A DNA stretch of 37,352 bases from Cyclobacteriaceae bacterium (GTDB lineage Bacteria > Bacteroidota > Bacteroidia > Cytophagales > Cyclobacteriaceae): NCBI GenBank assembly GCA_016787625.1, contig JAEUUD010000013.1:1-37352 (forward strand), given 5' to 3'. Below, one piece after another: positions 1 through 7,063 of the stretch. Made by a program: the position numbers and the translations under genes. The notes under the pieces are model-generated. The model did no database searches and had not been told where the DNA came from. It saw only the letters and a list, made by a program, of their open reading frames with translations. Each line of letters opens with the position of its first letter. The stretch's first letter is position 1.

Positions 1-2537
1 GATATCAGATCATCCGTATCACACCAAATCCGATTGCAAACTTCCAGCTCTCCGCCGTGTTGGGCCCTAATGTGCCTACAGCAGCAGCGTACTGTGTTGA
101 CAATTCGATCGTTTTCAATGCAGGTGCTGCCCCGAACCCTTCCAGCATTGCACCCGCACCAGGCGGTACGAATCCCAATACCATCGCCAATTACCACTGG
201 AACTTTGGCGATGCACAGGCACAGGCGCCTAACGTGAACGACGTCGTTACGATGGCACCAGTCAATTCATTCCCCCACACGTTCAGCATCGCCCAGAACT
301 ATGTAGTCACCCTCACTGCTGAATCAAACTGGGGTTGTCAATCTGTACCGTATACCACACCTGTTCAAACCAATGTCGTTGGCGCAACATCGCGAACCGT
401 TACGGTTGGCGGTATCCCCAATGTGAAGGCAAGGCTTGATGGTGTCTCGATTACCGACACTTTCCACTTCTTCGACAATGGATCAACCGTTGCAGGAACA
501 GGAGGCATCGCTTTGATCGAATGGGATTTCGACAACCCCGGTGGTGGACCGACTTTTGCGGCTAACGCGAGCGGCGCAAGCGTCTCCACAACATATCCTT
601 TGCCCGGCAAGTACAAGTTCGACATGAAGGTGACGAGTGCTATCGGCTGTATCAACACCATCAGCCTCCAAGCACCTCCATCACCGCCCAATGTGTTGCC
701 GATTCCATTCAACAACTATAGAGACATCGTCGTTCTGCCACGGGTAGACCTTACACCTCCAGTGACGATACCTCCTACTCCTCCTGGAGTGTATGTTCAG
801 GACTTTGAAGTCACTCCGGTAACCAATCCTTCCGGTCATGGTAACTGGCAGGTATGGGGTACTGGGGCAACCGTTGAAGAGATGGCTGCTGCTACAGCAC
901 CCGGCAGGATGTCGTGGGAATGGGGTGCACCTCCCGCCTTCCCTCCTGTTGCGCCCAATGTCATGCGGTTCAATGATCCGGCAACCATCATCACCAATGG
1001 TGCAGGTATCTGGAAAACGAACCTGACTGTTAACAAGACACCGACGCCTCCTCTACCTGCTGGAAGGTGGTACTCTGATCTTGAAAAGTCAGCGTTGTAT
1101 TCACCGAGCTTTAACCTGGCCAGCTTGACCAGACCTATGATATCGTTCAATAGTGCTGTTCAGCTGGAGAACTCTGATGGCGTTGTACTTCAATTCTCAC
1201 TCGACGACCTCAATGTGGCCGATCCAGCCAAGGTTTGGACGACCCTCGGTCAGATAGCCGATGGTGAAGATTGGTTCACCGCTCAGGGTCTTGCCGGTAA
1301 GCCCGGAGATCAGATAGGTGGCGACTTTGGCTGGAGCGGATTTACGTCTCCTGCTACACCCAACGTGCCTGAAGGTCAGATAGCACCCAAGCATGTGCTG
1401 GATCCTATCGGACCTGGAGCAAGCAAAGTTGTGTTCCGGTTTGCACTCGGTGGCGCGAAAACAGATGTGACCAAGGAAGGCTTCTCACTGGATAACTTCC
1501 GCATCGGTGATCGCACACGCACCATCCTGTTGGAAAGCTTTACCAGCACAAGCAATTCAAGCGCGGATGAAAAGGCCGAGAATGACTATGTGAAAACATT
1601 CATCGGCGGCATTGGAACGGAAGTCGTGAAGCTGAACTATCACCTCAACTTCCCCGCCAACGATCCATTCAACCAGGATAACCCGGCTGATCCAAGTTCG
1701 AGGGCATTACTATACAACATTGTATCAACACCTCGCTCGGTACTTGATGGTGAAAAAGATCCGCAGGATCGACTGGTATCTACATGGGGACAACCTCTGT
1801 ATAACCTGAGGACCTTGCAGTTGGCACAAGCTGATATCAGAAATATTGTGGCAACGCCTGCAACAGATGGCAGCGTTTCCATCACCTTCGATGTCGAAGC
1901 CAAGGCGATCAGCGGCATACAGCCCAACACGCTGATGCATGTAGTACTCCTGGAGAAGAATATTCCAGTGACTGCGTTGTCAGGTACCAAGCAATCGCTG
2001 GTCAAGAGCGGCGAAACGTCCTTCGAATATGTTGTGAAGAAGATGCTCCCGTCGGCTGCTGGTACGCCCATCACGACGACCATTCCATATCTCACAACGG
2101 TATCGTTTGGTCCGTTTGTCTGGACTCCAGGCCCGACCAAGTTGTACGACGATCCGGACGACCTGGTGCTGGCCATCTTCCTGCAGGAATCTACTCCTCC
2201 TTATGAGGTATTCCAGGTTGAGTTGTTCGAGCCTATCAACGACCCTGGTGTCGTAACAGGACTTGAACCGATTCTGGCCGAACAAGTCGTTGTTTACCCC
2301 AACCCTGCCAACAGGGAAATGACCATCAAACTTCCAGGTCCGTTGGCACAGGCTGCCAATGTGGAATTGGTTGACCAAACCGGAAGAGTAACACTCAGGA
2401 GTTCAATTCCTGAAGGTGCTCAGACCAAGACGCTCAACGTTAGCGATCTGTCAGGTGGGGTCTACATCATGCAGATTGATATGGGAGCTCAAGGTGTACT
2501 CACCCGGAAGAAAGTGATGGTTGTACACCGCGATTAA
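1..2537 (+). CDS. T9SS-exported PKD-domain protein with Omp28-like domain (5' partial)
   Basis: The reading frame is open from the left edge, so the GTG at 57 is probably internal and the real start lies outside the window. The N-terminal part carries PKD-like beta-sandwich repeats (motifs such as YHWNFGDAQ and EWDFDNPGG followed by a V/Y-rich strand). A jelly-roll-like adhesion region follows at about 270-500. A region starting TILLESFTSTSNSSADEKAE resembles the Omp28-type thioredoxin-like domain, but SNSS stands where the family usually has a CxxC. The last 85 or so residues (VVVYPNPANREMTI ... LSGGVYIMQI ... KKVMV) match the type A T9SS C-terminal sorting domain. By family knowledge the protein should cross the outer membrane through the Por system and be cell-surface attached or released. 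Ligand unknown. A strong terminator follows directly. Confidence 0.85.
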   Translation, partial: YQIIRITPNPIANFQLSAVLGPNVPTAAAYCVDNSIVFNAGAAPNPSSIAPAPGGTNPNTIANYHWNFGDAQAQAPNVNDVVTMAPVNSFPHTFSIAQNYVVTLTAESNWGCQSVPYTTPVQTNVVGATSRTVTVGGIPNVKARLDGVSITDTFHFFDNGSTVAGTGGIALIEWDFDNPGGGPTFAANASGASVSTTYPLPGKYKFDMKVTSAIGCINTISLQAPPSPPNVLPIPFNNYRDIVVLPRVDLTPPVTIPPTPPGVYVQDFEVTPVTNPSGHGNWQVWGTGATVEEMAAATAPGRMSWEWGAPPAFPPVAPNVMRFNDPATIITNGAGIWKTNLTVNKTPTPPLPAGRWYSDLEKSALYSPSFNLASLTRPMISFNSAVQLENSDGVVLQFSLDDLNVADPAKVWTTLGQIADGEDWFTAQGLAGKPGDQIGGDFGWSGFTSPATPNVPEGQIAPKHVLDPIGPGASKVVFRFALGGAKTDVTKEGFSLDNFRIGDRTRTILLESFTSTSNSSADEKAENDYVKTFIGGIGTEVVKLNYHLNFPANDPFNQDNPADPSSRALLYNIVSTPRSVLDGEKDPQDRLVSTWGQPLYNLRTLQLAQADIRNIVATPATDGSVSITFDVEAKAISGIQPNTLMHVVLLEKNIPVTALSGTKQSLVKSGETSFEYVVKKMLPSAAGTPITTTIPYLTTVSFGPFVWTPGPTKLYDDPDDLVLAIFLQESTPPYEVFQVELFEPINDPGVVTGLEPILAEQVVVYPNPANREMTIKLPGPLAQAANVELVDQTGRVTLRSSIPEGAQTKTLNVSDLSGGVYIMQIDMGAQGVLTRKKVMVVHRD

Positions 2538-2555
2538 TTGTCGAATGAACACTAA

Positions 2556-2594
2556 AAAAGCCGCTTTCTGACCTTGGAAAGCGGCTTTTCTTTT
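2556..2594 (+). terminator. Intrinsic terminator after the T9SS protein
   Basis: A perfect 13-bp inverted repeat (AAAAGCCGCTTTC at 2556-2568, complement at 2577-2589) encloses an 8-nt loop and runs into TTTTCTTTT. It lies 18 bp after the stop codon. The A-run on its left side would also let it work on the other strand, but no minus-strand gene ends here. Confidence 0.9.
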
Positions 2595-2667
2595 AAACGC
2601 ATGCATTTTAATTGTAGTGACCTTTAGCTAATTTCAAGACTTGTAACACCCCTGACTCCCTTTAGTA

Positions 2668-3492
2668 ATGGAAATTTTTCTTAAAGCAGATGCGTGGCTC
2701 GCCCTCCTTACCCTCTGCTTTCTGGAGATCGTTTTAGGGATTGACAACATCATCTTCATCTCGATTGTCTCCAACAAGCTCCCTGAAGAGCAACGAAGGA
2801 GAGCAAGAAATACCGGTCTTGCACTGGCCATGATTGTCCGGATCATGTTCCTCCTCGGCATCACCTGGATCATCGGGTTTACGGAGCCCTTGTTTACGAT
2901 ACCCCAAAACTGGGCCATGTCTCACGACCTGCCTGTGAGCGGCCGTGACCTGATCCTTGGCTTCGGCGGCTTGTTCCTCATTGCCAAAAGCACCATGGAA
3001 ATCAACCATGAGATGGAAGGCGAAGAAGATGATGACGAAGGAGACGGAACGGGCAAGCGAAAGTCCCCCACCGTGACACTCACTGGCACCATCGTTCAGA
3101 TTATCCTGCTCGATATTATCTTCTCCTTTGATTCAATCCTCACGGCCGTTGGCATCGTGGATCGCGACAAAGTGATCATCATGATTATTGCAGTGATCGT
3201 TTCTATCATCGTCATGATGTTCTTTAGCGGAACCATCAGCCGCTTTATACAGCAGCACCCATCGATGGAAGTTCTCGCACTCGGCTTCCTGATCCTCATT
3301 GGATTTATGCTCTTCCTCGAGGCCCTGCATTACGTGATCCCTAAGGGATACATCTATTTCGCCGTAGCATTTTCCATGCTTATTGAACTAACGAATATCC
3401 GCGTCAGGAAGAAGCGAAAAACAAAACCTGTGAAGCTGAATAAGCCGTTTACTGACGAGGAAATGAAAGAAGTCATTAAGCACAACAACTGA
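2668..3492 (+). CDS. TerC family integral membrane protein
   Basis: A 274-residue polytopic protein with about seven hydrophobic segments (near 9-29, 51-70, 94-108, 138-157, 168-187, 203-222, 226-243). The TerC hallmarks are visible: the paired acidic motifs LEIVLGIDN (E20, D26) and LLDIIFSFDS (D149, D155) in two membrane halves, which are thought to contact metal ions. A very acidic cytoplasmic loop lies at 117-127 (EGEEDDDEGDG). Family members are linked to tellurite resistance and to manganese or calcium handling, including metal supply to exported proteins; the substrate here cannot be read from sequence. It stands alone between two terminators, so it is probably monocistronic. The ATG at 2668 fits the family N-terminus. 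Confidence 0.9.
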   Translation: MEIFLKADAWLALLTLCFLEIVLGIDNIIFISIVSNKLPEEQRRRARNTGLALAMIVRIMFLLGITWIIGFTEPLFTIPQNWAMSHDLPVSGRDLILGFGGLFLIAKSTMEINHEMEGEEDDDEGDGTGKRKSPTVTLTGTIVQIILLDIIFSFDSILTAVGIVDRDKVIIMIIAVIVSIIVMMFFSGTISRFIQQHPSMEVLALGFLILIGFMLFLEALHYVIPKGYIYFAVAFSMLIELTNIRVRKKRKTKPVKLNKPFTDEEMKEVIKHNN

Positions 3493-3515
3493 AACGGGGT
3501 TCTCCCGTTATTTTT
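3493..3515 (+). terminator. Putative weak terminator after terC-like gene
   Basis: The sequence right after the TerC stop holds a 6-bp stem (AACGGG at 3493-3498, CCCGTT at 3504-3509) with a 5-nt loop, followed by ATTTTTC. The stem is short but GC-rich, and the T-tract is well placed. It would leave the next gene, 20 bp further on, needing readthrough or its own promoter. Confidence 0.55.
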
Positions 3516-3534
3516 CGCTAAACATCACTCTCAA

Positions 3535-4062
3535 ATGGACATTGATTTACGATACCCCATTGGCAAGTACGTTGCCAAGGACCAGATTACACAGGAAGAG
3601 CTTCGTTCTTTCATCGACAGGGTCTCCACGTTGCCCGACCGTCTTGCGGCCGCTATCAAAGGAATGACTTCAAGTCAGGTCGATACACCTTACCGTGAAG
3701 GAGGCTGGACCGTCAGGCAGGTGGTTCATCACGTGGCTGACAGTCATATGAATGCATTTATCCGCGTCAAATGGTCACTGACTGAATCAACACCGACCAT
3801 CAAGGCTTATGACGAGAAAGGATGGGCGACAACCCCTGAAACCACAGAAGATCCTGCTATCTCTCTGGCACTACTGAAGGCGCTGCATGTAAAATGGGTA
3901 GCCATTGCCAACAAGCTGACCCCTGACATGTGGGCTAAAGACTTCATCCATCCTGCCACAGGGAAAAAAGCACGACTTGATCAGATGACTGGGATGTATG
4001 CATGGCATGGCGATCACCACCTGGCACACATTACTTCCCTGAAAGAACGGATGAAGTGGTGA
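3535..4062 (+). CDS. YfiT/BstA-like DinB-superfamily putative metal-dependent hydrolase
   Basis: A 175-residue protein of the DinB four-helix fold, close to the Bacillus YfiT group annotated as putative metal-dependent hydrolase or bacillithiol transferase. The expected three-histidine metal site is visible: H66 in VVHHVADSH, and H158 and H162 in YAWHGDHHLAHI. The substrate-pocket motif GGWTVRQVV (57-64) is also conserved. Length is normal for the group. In bacillithiol-making bacteria such proteins conjugate the thiol to electrophiles; many Bacteroidota are thought to make bacillithiol, so a detoxification role is plausible but inferred. It leads a three-gene set with YheT (7-bp gap) and the SRAP protein (overlap). 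Confidence 0.88.
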   Translation: MDIDLRYPIGKYVAKDQITQEELRSFIDRVSTLPDRLAAAIKGMTSSQVDTPYREGGWTVRQVVHHVADSHMNAFIRVKWSLTESTPTIKAYDEKGWATTPETTEDPAISLALLKALHVKWVAIANKLTPDMWAKDFIHPATGKKARLDQMTGMYAWHGDHHLAHITSLKERMKW

Positions 4063-4069
4063 AGGTGCC

Positions 4070-5002
4070 ATGAGCGATTATCGCCCTCCTTCACTCCTCT
4101 TTAATCGTCATCTGGAGACGATATATCCTTCCCTACTCCGTAGGGTTGAGTTTATCCAGCCAGAGCGCGAGAGAATATTCACCCCAGACGACGACTTCCT
4201 GGATATCGATTGGTATCGCAACCGTCTTGACAAATGCGTCATCATCAGTCACGGTCTTGAGGGCAACACCCAGCGAAGCTATGTTCGAGGTATGGCCAAG
4301 GCATTCTTCAACGCCGGGTACGACGTGCTGACCTGGAACTATAGGGGCTGCGGAGAAGAAATGAACAGGCAGATGCGCTTCTACCATAGCGGAGCTACGG
4401 ATGATCTAAGAACGGTCGTCAACCATGCTGCCGGCTTGTATCGCCAGGTATATCTCATAGGCTTTAGCCTTGGGGGAAACCTTACCCTAAAATTCCTTGG
4501 TGAACCAGGGGTATCAGCCGCTGTGAAGAAAGCAGTGACTATCTCGGTTCCATTAAATCTCCATACGAGCTGTTTGGTGCTGGAACAGCCATCCAATTGG
4601 ATTTATTCCAGGCGGTTCCTCAAGAGCCTTTCGTTAAAGGTCAGGGCTAAAGCTCACCTCCTCCGTGAGGTGCTTGATATCACGCGACTTGACCACATCA
4701 AGACGCTGATGGAATTTGATGATCATTTCACGGGTCCCCTGCACGGCTTCAAAGGAGCTGTGGATTATTATACCCGATGCAGCGCGATTCACTTCATCAA
4801 TCATATAAAGGTACCCACGCTGGTCATCAATGCGAAGAATGATCCATTTCTAAGTACGGATTGCTATCCCGCAGCCACCAGCGGTACGGTCACTTTGGAT
4901 TATCCAGAGCGAGGCGGTCACGTCGGTTTTGCCCTCTTTGAAAAGAATCGTCTATATTGGTCTGAGAAGCGCGCCTTGGCGTTCATCGGCTCAACATCAT
5001 GA
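4070..5002 (+). CDS. YheT-family alpha/beta hydrolase
   Basis: A 310-residue alpha/beta hydrolase of the YheT/EMB8 group. The nucleophile elbow GFSLGG puts the catalytic serine at S133. The acid is probably D258 in VINAKNDPF and the base H284 in RGGHVGF, so the triad is complete. The oxyanion-hole region SHGLEGNTQRSY (60-71) and the motif NYRGCGEEMNR are typical of this family, whose members act on carboxyl esters or lipids; the physiological substrate is not established. No signal peptide, so cytoplasmic. Its TGA overlaps the ATG of the next gene (ATGA at 4999-5002), which implies translational coupling. Confidence 0.9.
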   Translation: MSDYRPPSLLFNRHLETIYPSLLRRVEFIQPERERIFTPDDDFLDIDWYRNRLDKCVIISHGLEGNTQRSYVRGMAKAFFNAGYDVLTWNYRGCGEEMNRQMRFYHSGATDDLRTVVNHAAGLYRQVYLIGFSLGGNLTLKFLGEPGVSAAVKKAVTISVPLNLHTSCLVLEQPSNWIYSRRFLKSLSLKVRAKAHLLREVLDITRLDHIKTLMEFDDHFTGPLHGFKGAVDYYTRCSAIHFINHIKVPTLVINAKNDPFLSTDCYPAATSGTVTLDYPERGGHVGFALFEKNRLYWSEKRALAFIGSTS

Positions 5003-5691
5003 TCAGCAGGTACTCCCTTACCCTCGAAGCAACAGCCATTACGGAAAGGTTTGGAGCCGATCCAACAGAAGCGTATCGCCCCCTGTTTAATGCAGCACCA
5101 ACACACCTGCTCCCGGTAATTACCAATGAAAGTCCGGAAGGAGTCTCTTTTTTTTATTGGGGGGCAACGCCGGTTTGGGGCAATAAGCAAGCCCTTGGGG
5201 AGCGAATCATCAATACTCACGCCGAGGTGATCAGCGAAAAAAACGTTCTTAAGAAAAAGCTAAGAGAACACAGGTGTCTGGTGCCCGCAGACGGCTTTTA
5301 CGTTTGGAAGCGAATTGGCAAGAAGGCATCCGTCCCTTATCGATTTACGCTACCTGATAAAGGTGCATTTGGCATGGCAGCACTCTGGGAAGAGTTCGAT
5401 GATGCTGAGGGAAATGTTCACCACACGTTCAACCTGATCACCACCATTTCCAACGCGTCGGTTTTACCATTCTCAGAGAGAATGCCTGCCATCCTTGCTC
5501 CAGGCAGTGAGAAAGCCTGGCTGAATTCAGCAGATGAAGCGGCTTGCCTGGGAATGCTCGGTGTCTTTTCAGGGCTGGTGGATCACTACTCCGTAGCGTC
5601 GCAGATCAATGATCCAGGTAAGAATGATCGTACCATGATTCTTCCAGCACCAGCAGCTGATCAGTTTGGAAACATGACCCTGTTTGACTGA
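4999..5691 (+). CDS. SRAP (HMCES/YedK)-fold protein lacking catalytic residues
   Basis: A 230-residue SRAP-domain protein. Canonical members begin Met-Cys and use Cys2, a Glu in the GFYEW motif and a His before RMP to form and manage a covalent DNA-protein crosslink at abasic sites. Here the start is fixed by an ATGA overlap with yheT, and the N-terminus reads MISRYSL, so Cys2 is Ile. GFYVW (99-103) has Val102 in place of Glu, and PFSERMPAIL has Ser159 in place of His. Structural and DNA-contact features remain: R4, NAAP (31-34), the Asn-containing INTHAE motif (71-76), W103 and the late VASQINDPGKND region. The fold assignment is secure. Loss of crosslinking chemistry is inferred; it may bind DNA or abasic sites without covalent attachment. 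Confidence 0.85.
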   Translation: MISRYSLTLEATAITERFGADPTEAYRPLFNAAPTHLLPVITNESPEGVSFFYWGATPVWGNKQALGERIINTHAEVISEKNVLKKKLREHRCLVPADGFYVWKRIGKKASVPYRFTLPDKGAFGMAALWEEFDDAEGNVHHTFNLITTISNASVLPFSERMPAILAPGSEKAWLNSADEAACLGMLGVFSGLVDHYSVASQINDPGKNDRTMILPAPAADQFGNMTLFD

Positions 5692-5697
5692 GAATGG

Positions 5698-6408
5698 CTA
5701 GAAGCCATCGCCGTCTTCCTTCTTCTTAGGCTGAGTTTCCTTTTCCTTGGTCTTTTTCTTGAACAATCCCCCCTTCTTTTCCTTGGGGGGCTGAAGTCCA
5801 TTGACGTCGGTAACCGGAGGGGCGACAGCCGCGGAGTCATTCTTCGGCTTCTTCTTGAACAGGTTCTTAAAAAATCCTGCCATTCCTTTTTTCTCCTTTT
5901 TCTCCGCAGCGGCAGTGGCTGGGCCACCCTTTTCTTCATTCTTCTTCTCCATAGCAGCTCTCACATCAGGAAGAACCAGCAGTTCCCTGAAGTACCACAT
6001 ATAAAGATCCTGATCAAGATTGTACTTCTCCTTGGTTTTGGTGATAGCATAGATGCTGTCGGGTTGATCACCAGGTTTCCGGCCAAGACTGTCAAGGGGG
6101 TCCGCTTCGGCAAGCTGAAATTCCTGCTGTTGTTTGATGGAATCGGGAATCACCGGATACACGGGTGTCATTTCCACCGTCTGCATTCTCCGATACTTCT
6201 TTCTGTAGGACTCTGGCACCGCTATTAAATACTTGCTTTTGCTGGCTGTATACACCTTAGGTGTCGAATCCTCCTTGAAATAGCTGAACTTCTTCCTTAC
6301 AGCCTCTTTGTCATAAATGAACGAACTCTGATAGGCAGGGCAAACCAGGCGCTGAGTACAAGCGCCAAGGATCATGACGACAATAAGAAGGGGTAAGGCC
6401 CTGCCCAT
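5698..6408 (-). CDS. Lysine-rich lipoprotein of unknown function
   Basis: Starting at the ATG at 6408, the N-terminus MGRALPLLIVVMILGACTQR is a lipoprotein signal with lipobox LGAC (lipidated C17). An upstream TTG at 6426 would place the start only 5 bp from a -7 promoter element and lengthen the signal, so it is rejected. The mature part has about 236 residues in total. It contains a Tyr/Arg-rich middle (ESYRKKYRRMQ) and a segment DLYMWYFRELLVLPDVRAAM. The C-terminus is low-complexity and strongly basic, with two similar blocks, KKGMAGFFKNLFKKKPK and KEKKGGLFKKKTKEK, separated by a Pro/Ala/Val linker. No enzyme motif is visible. It looks like a Cytophagales-specific envelope lipoprotein. It converges with the SRAP gene, 6 bp apart. 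Confidence 0.75.
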   Translation of the reverse strand: MGRALPLLIVVMILGACTQRLVCPAYQSSFIYDKEAVRKKFSYFKEDSTPKVYTASKSKYLIAVPESYRKKYRRMQTVEMTPVYPVIPDSIKQQQEFQLAEADPLDSLGRKPGDQPDSIYAITKTKEKYNLDQDLYMWYFRELLVLPDVRAAMEKKNEEKGGPATAAAEKKEKKGMAGFFKNLFKKKPKNDSAAVAPPVTDVNGLQPPKEKKGGLFKKKTKEKETQPKKKEDGDGF

Positions 6409-6430
6409 GAGTGGATTAGATTGCAATCAA

Positions 6431-6438
6431 CAAAATTA
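6431..6438 (-). promoter_or_regulatory. Candidate -7 element for the lipoprotein gene
   Basis: On the minus strand the sequence reads TAATTTTG, an exact match to the Bacteroidota -7 consensus TAnnTTTG, 22 bp before the ATG at 6408. No TTTG was found at the usual 19-20 bp upstream, so support rests on the -7 box alone. Confidence 0.35.
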
Positions 6439-6505
6439 CGGAAATAACCCCAAGTAATGCCCGTTTTGAGGTAATTGTAACCATAATAACTTGCTGATTT
6501 ATAGC

Positions 6506-6859
6506 CTATAAGCTATCAAGTGCTAATTTTTGACTTTTAGTAAGCCCCTGGACAACCAGATCATATGAGCCGTCAATCAAACCACACAGTAATTTGCCCG
6601 CTACCACCTCAGGATGAACGACGGTAATCCAGTGTTTCTTGTTCATGTGATACGCCTGCTGCACGAAATCGTATCGGTCGCGCAATGCCACTCCCGCCTC
6701 GGGCTCGATCTTCAAGCTAATGCCATCAAATTGGTCAAGACTGGTAAGGGCAAACATCTTACCCATCACTTTGAAAACCAGGGTCGTTTCATCAAAAGGG
6801 AACTCTTCCGTCACTCCCTTCTTTGCAAGGCAATAAAGACGGAATGACTCGATGTTCAA
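6506..6859 (-). CDS. MmcQ/YjbR family protein
   Basis: A 117-residue protein with the MmcQ/YjbR (CyaY-like fold) signature: an N-terminal NIESFRLYCLAKKGVTEEFPF, then ETLVFKVMGKMFAL, and a C-terminal WITVVHP ... LLCGLIDGSYDLVV. The family is often labelled DNA-binding, but its molecular role is poorly defined. The start appears to be TTG at 6859: the residues right after it (NIESF) are the usual family beginning, no ATG lies near, and the TTG overlaps the preceding TGA in the form TTGA. It is the last gene of the ispG cluster and is probably translated by coupling. Confidence 0.85.
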   Translation of the reverse strand: MNIESFRLYCLAKKGVTEEFPFDETTLVFKVMGKMFALTSLDQFDGISLKIEPEAGVALRDRYDFVQQAYHMNKKHWITVVHPEVVAGKLLCGLIDGSYDLVVQGLTKSQKLALDSL

Positions 6860-7062
6860 AATAGGAAGCGCTTCGCAAGGAGGTATAGAACAGCAAGGAG
6901 AAAAACCACAATGGATATCTTGTTGATCCCATGCATCATCCGGATATTGATGTTACGGGGACGCGTCGGGTCTTTCTTCCTGAAGAAATACGCTCCTACC
7001 TCGCCAAGTGACAGGAATCCTCTCAAGGTGAACTTCTTCTCATTTTTATCCTCTTGTTCCAT
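6856..7062 (-). CDS. Small membrane protein (resembles DUF6728)
   Basis: A protein of about 68 residues starting at MEQEDKNEKKFTLRGF. Features are a charged N-terminus, a conserved-looking core GEVGAYFFRKKDPTRPRNINIRMMHGINKIS, and one C-terminal membrane helix (ISIVVFLLAVLYLLAKRFLF). The pattern matches small Bacteroidota proteins that I recall as DUF6728; the family name is from memory. An alternative ATG at 7074 (MISN) would overlap the ispG stop; the ATG at 7062 leaves 1 bp after it and is preferred. The 3' end overlaps mmcQ. Position between ispG and mmcQ suggests co-transcription, with no direct hint of function. Confidence 0.65.
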   Translation of the reverse strand: MEQEDKNEKKFTLRGFLSLGEVGAYFFRKKDPTRPRNINIRMMHGINKISIVVFLLAVLYLLAKRFLF

Positions 7063-7063
7063 G

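Noticed and set aside
1640..2176. A 178-codon minus-strand open frame
   Set aside because: Antisense to the T9SS protein's Omp28-like region; shadow of codon bias.
2612..2635. Promoter for the TerC gene (TTG ... TAATTTC)
   Set aside because: The spacer is only 14 bp and the -7 box is imperfect, so it cannot be called with confidence.
5694..5708. Small hairpin between the convergent SRAP and lipoprotein genes as a terminator
   Set aside because: ATGGCT/AGCCAT is only 6 bp, lies partly in the lipoprotein coding end and has no T-tract.
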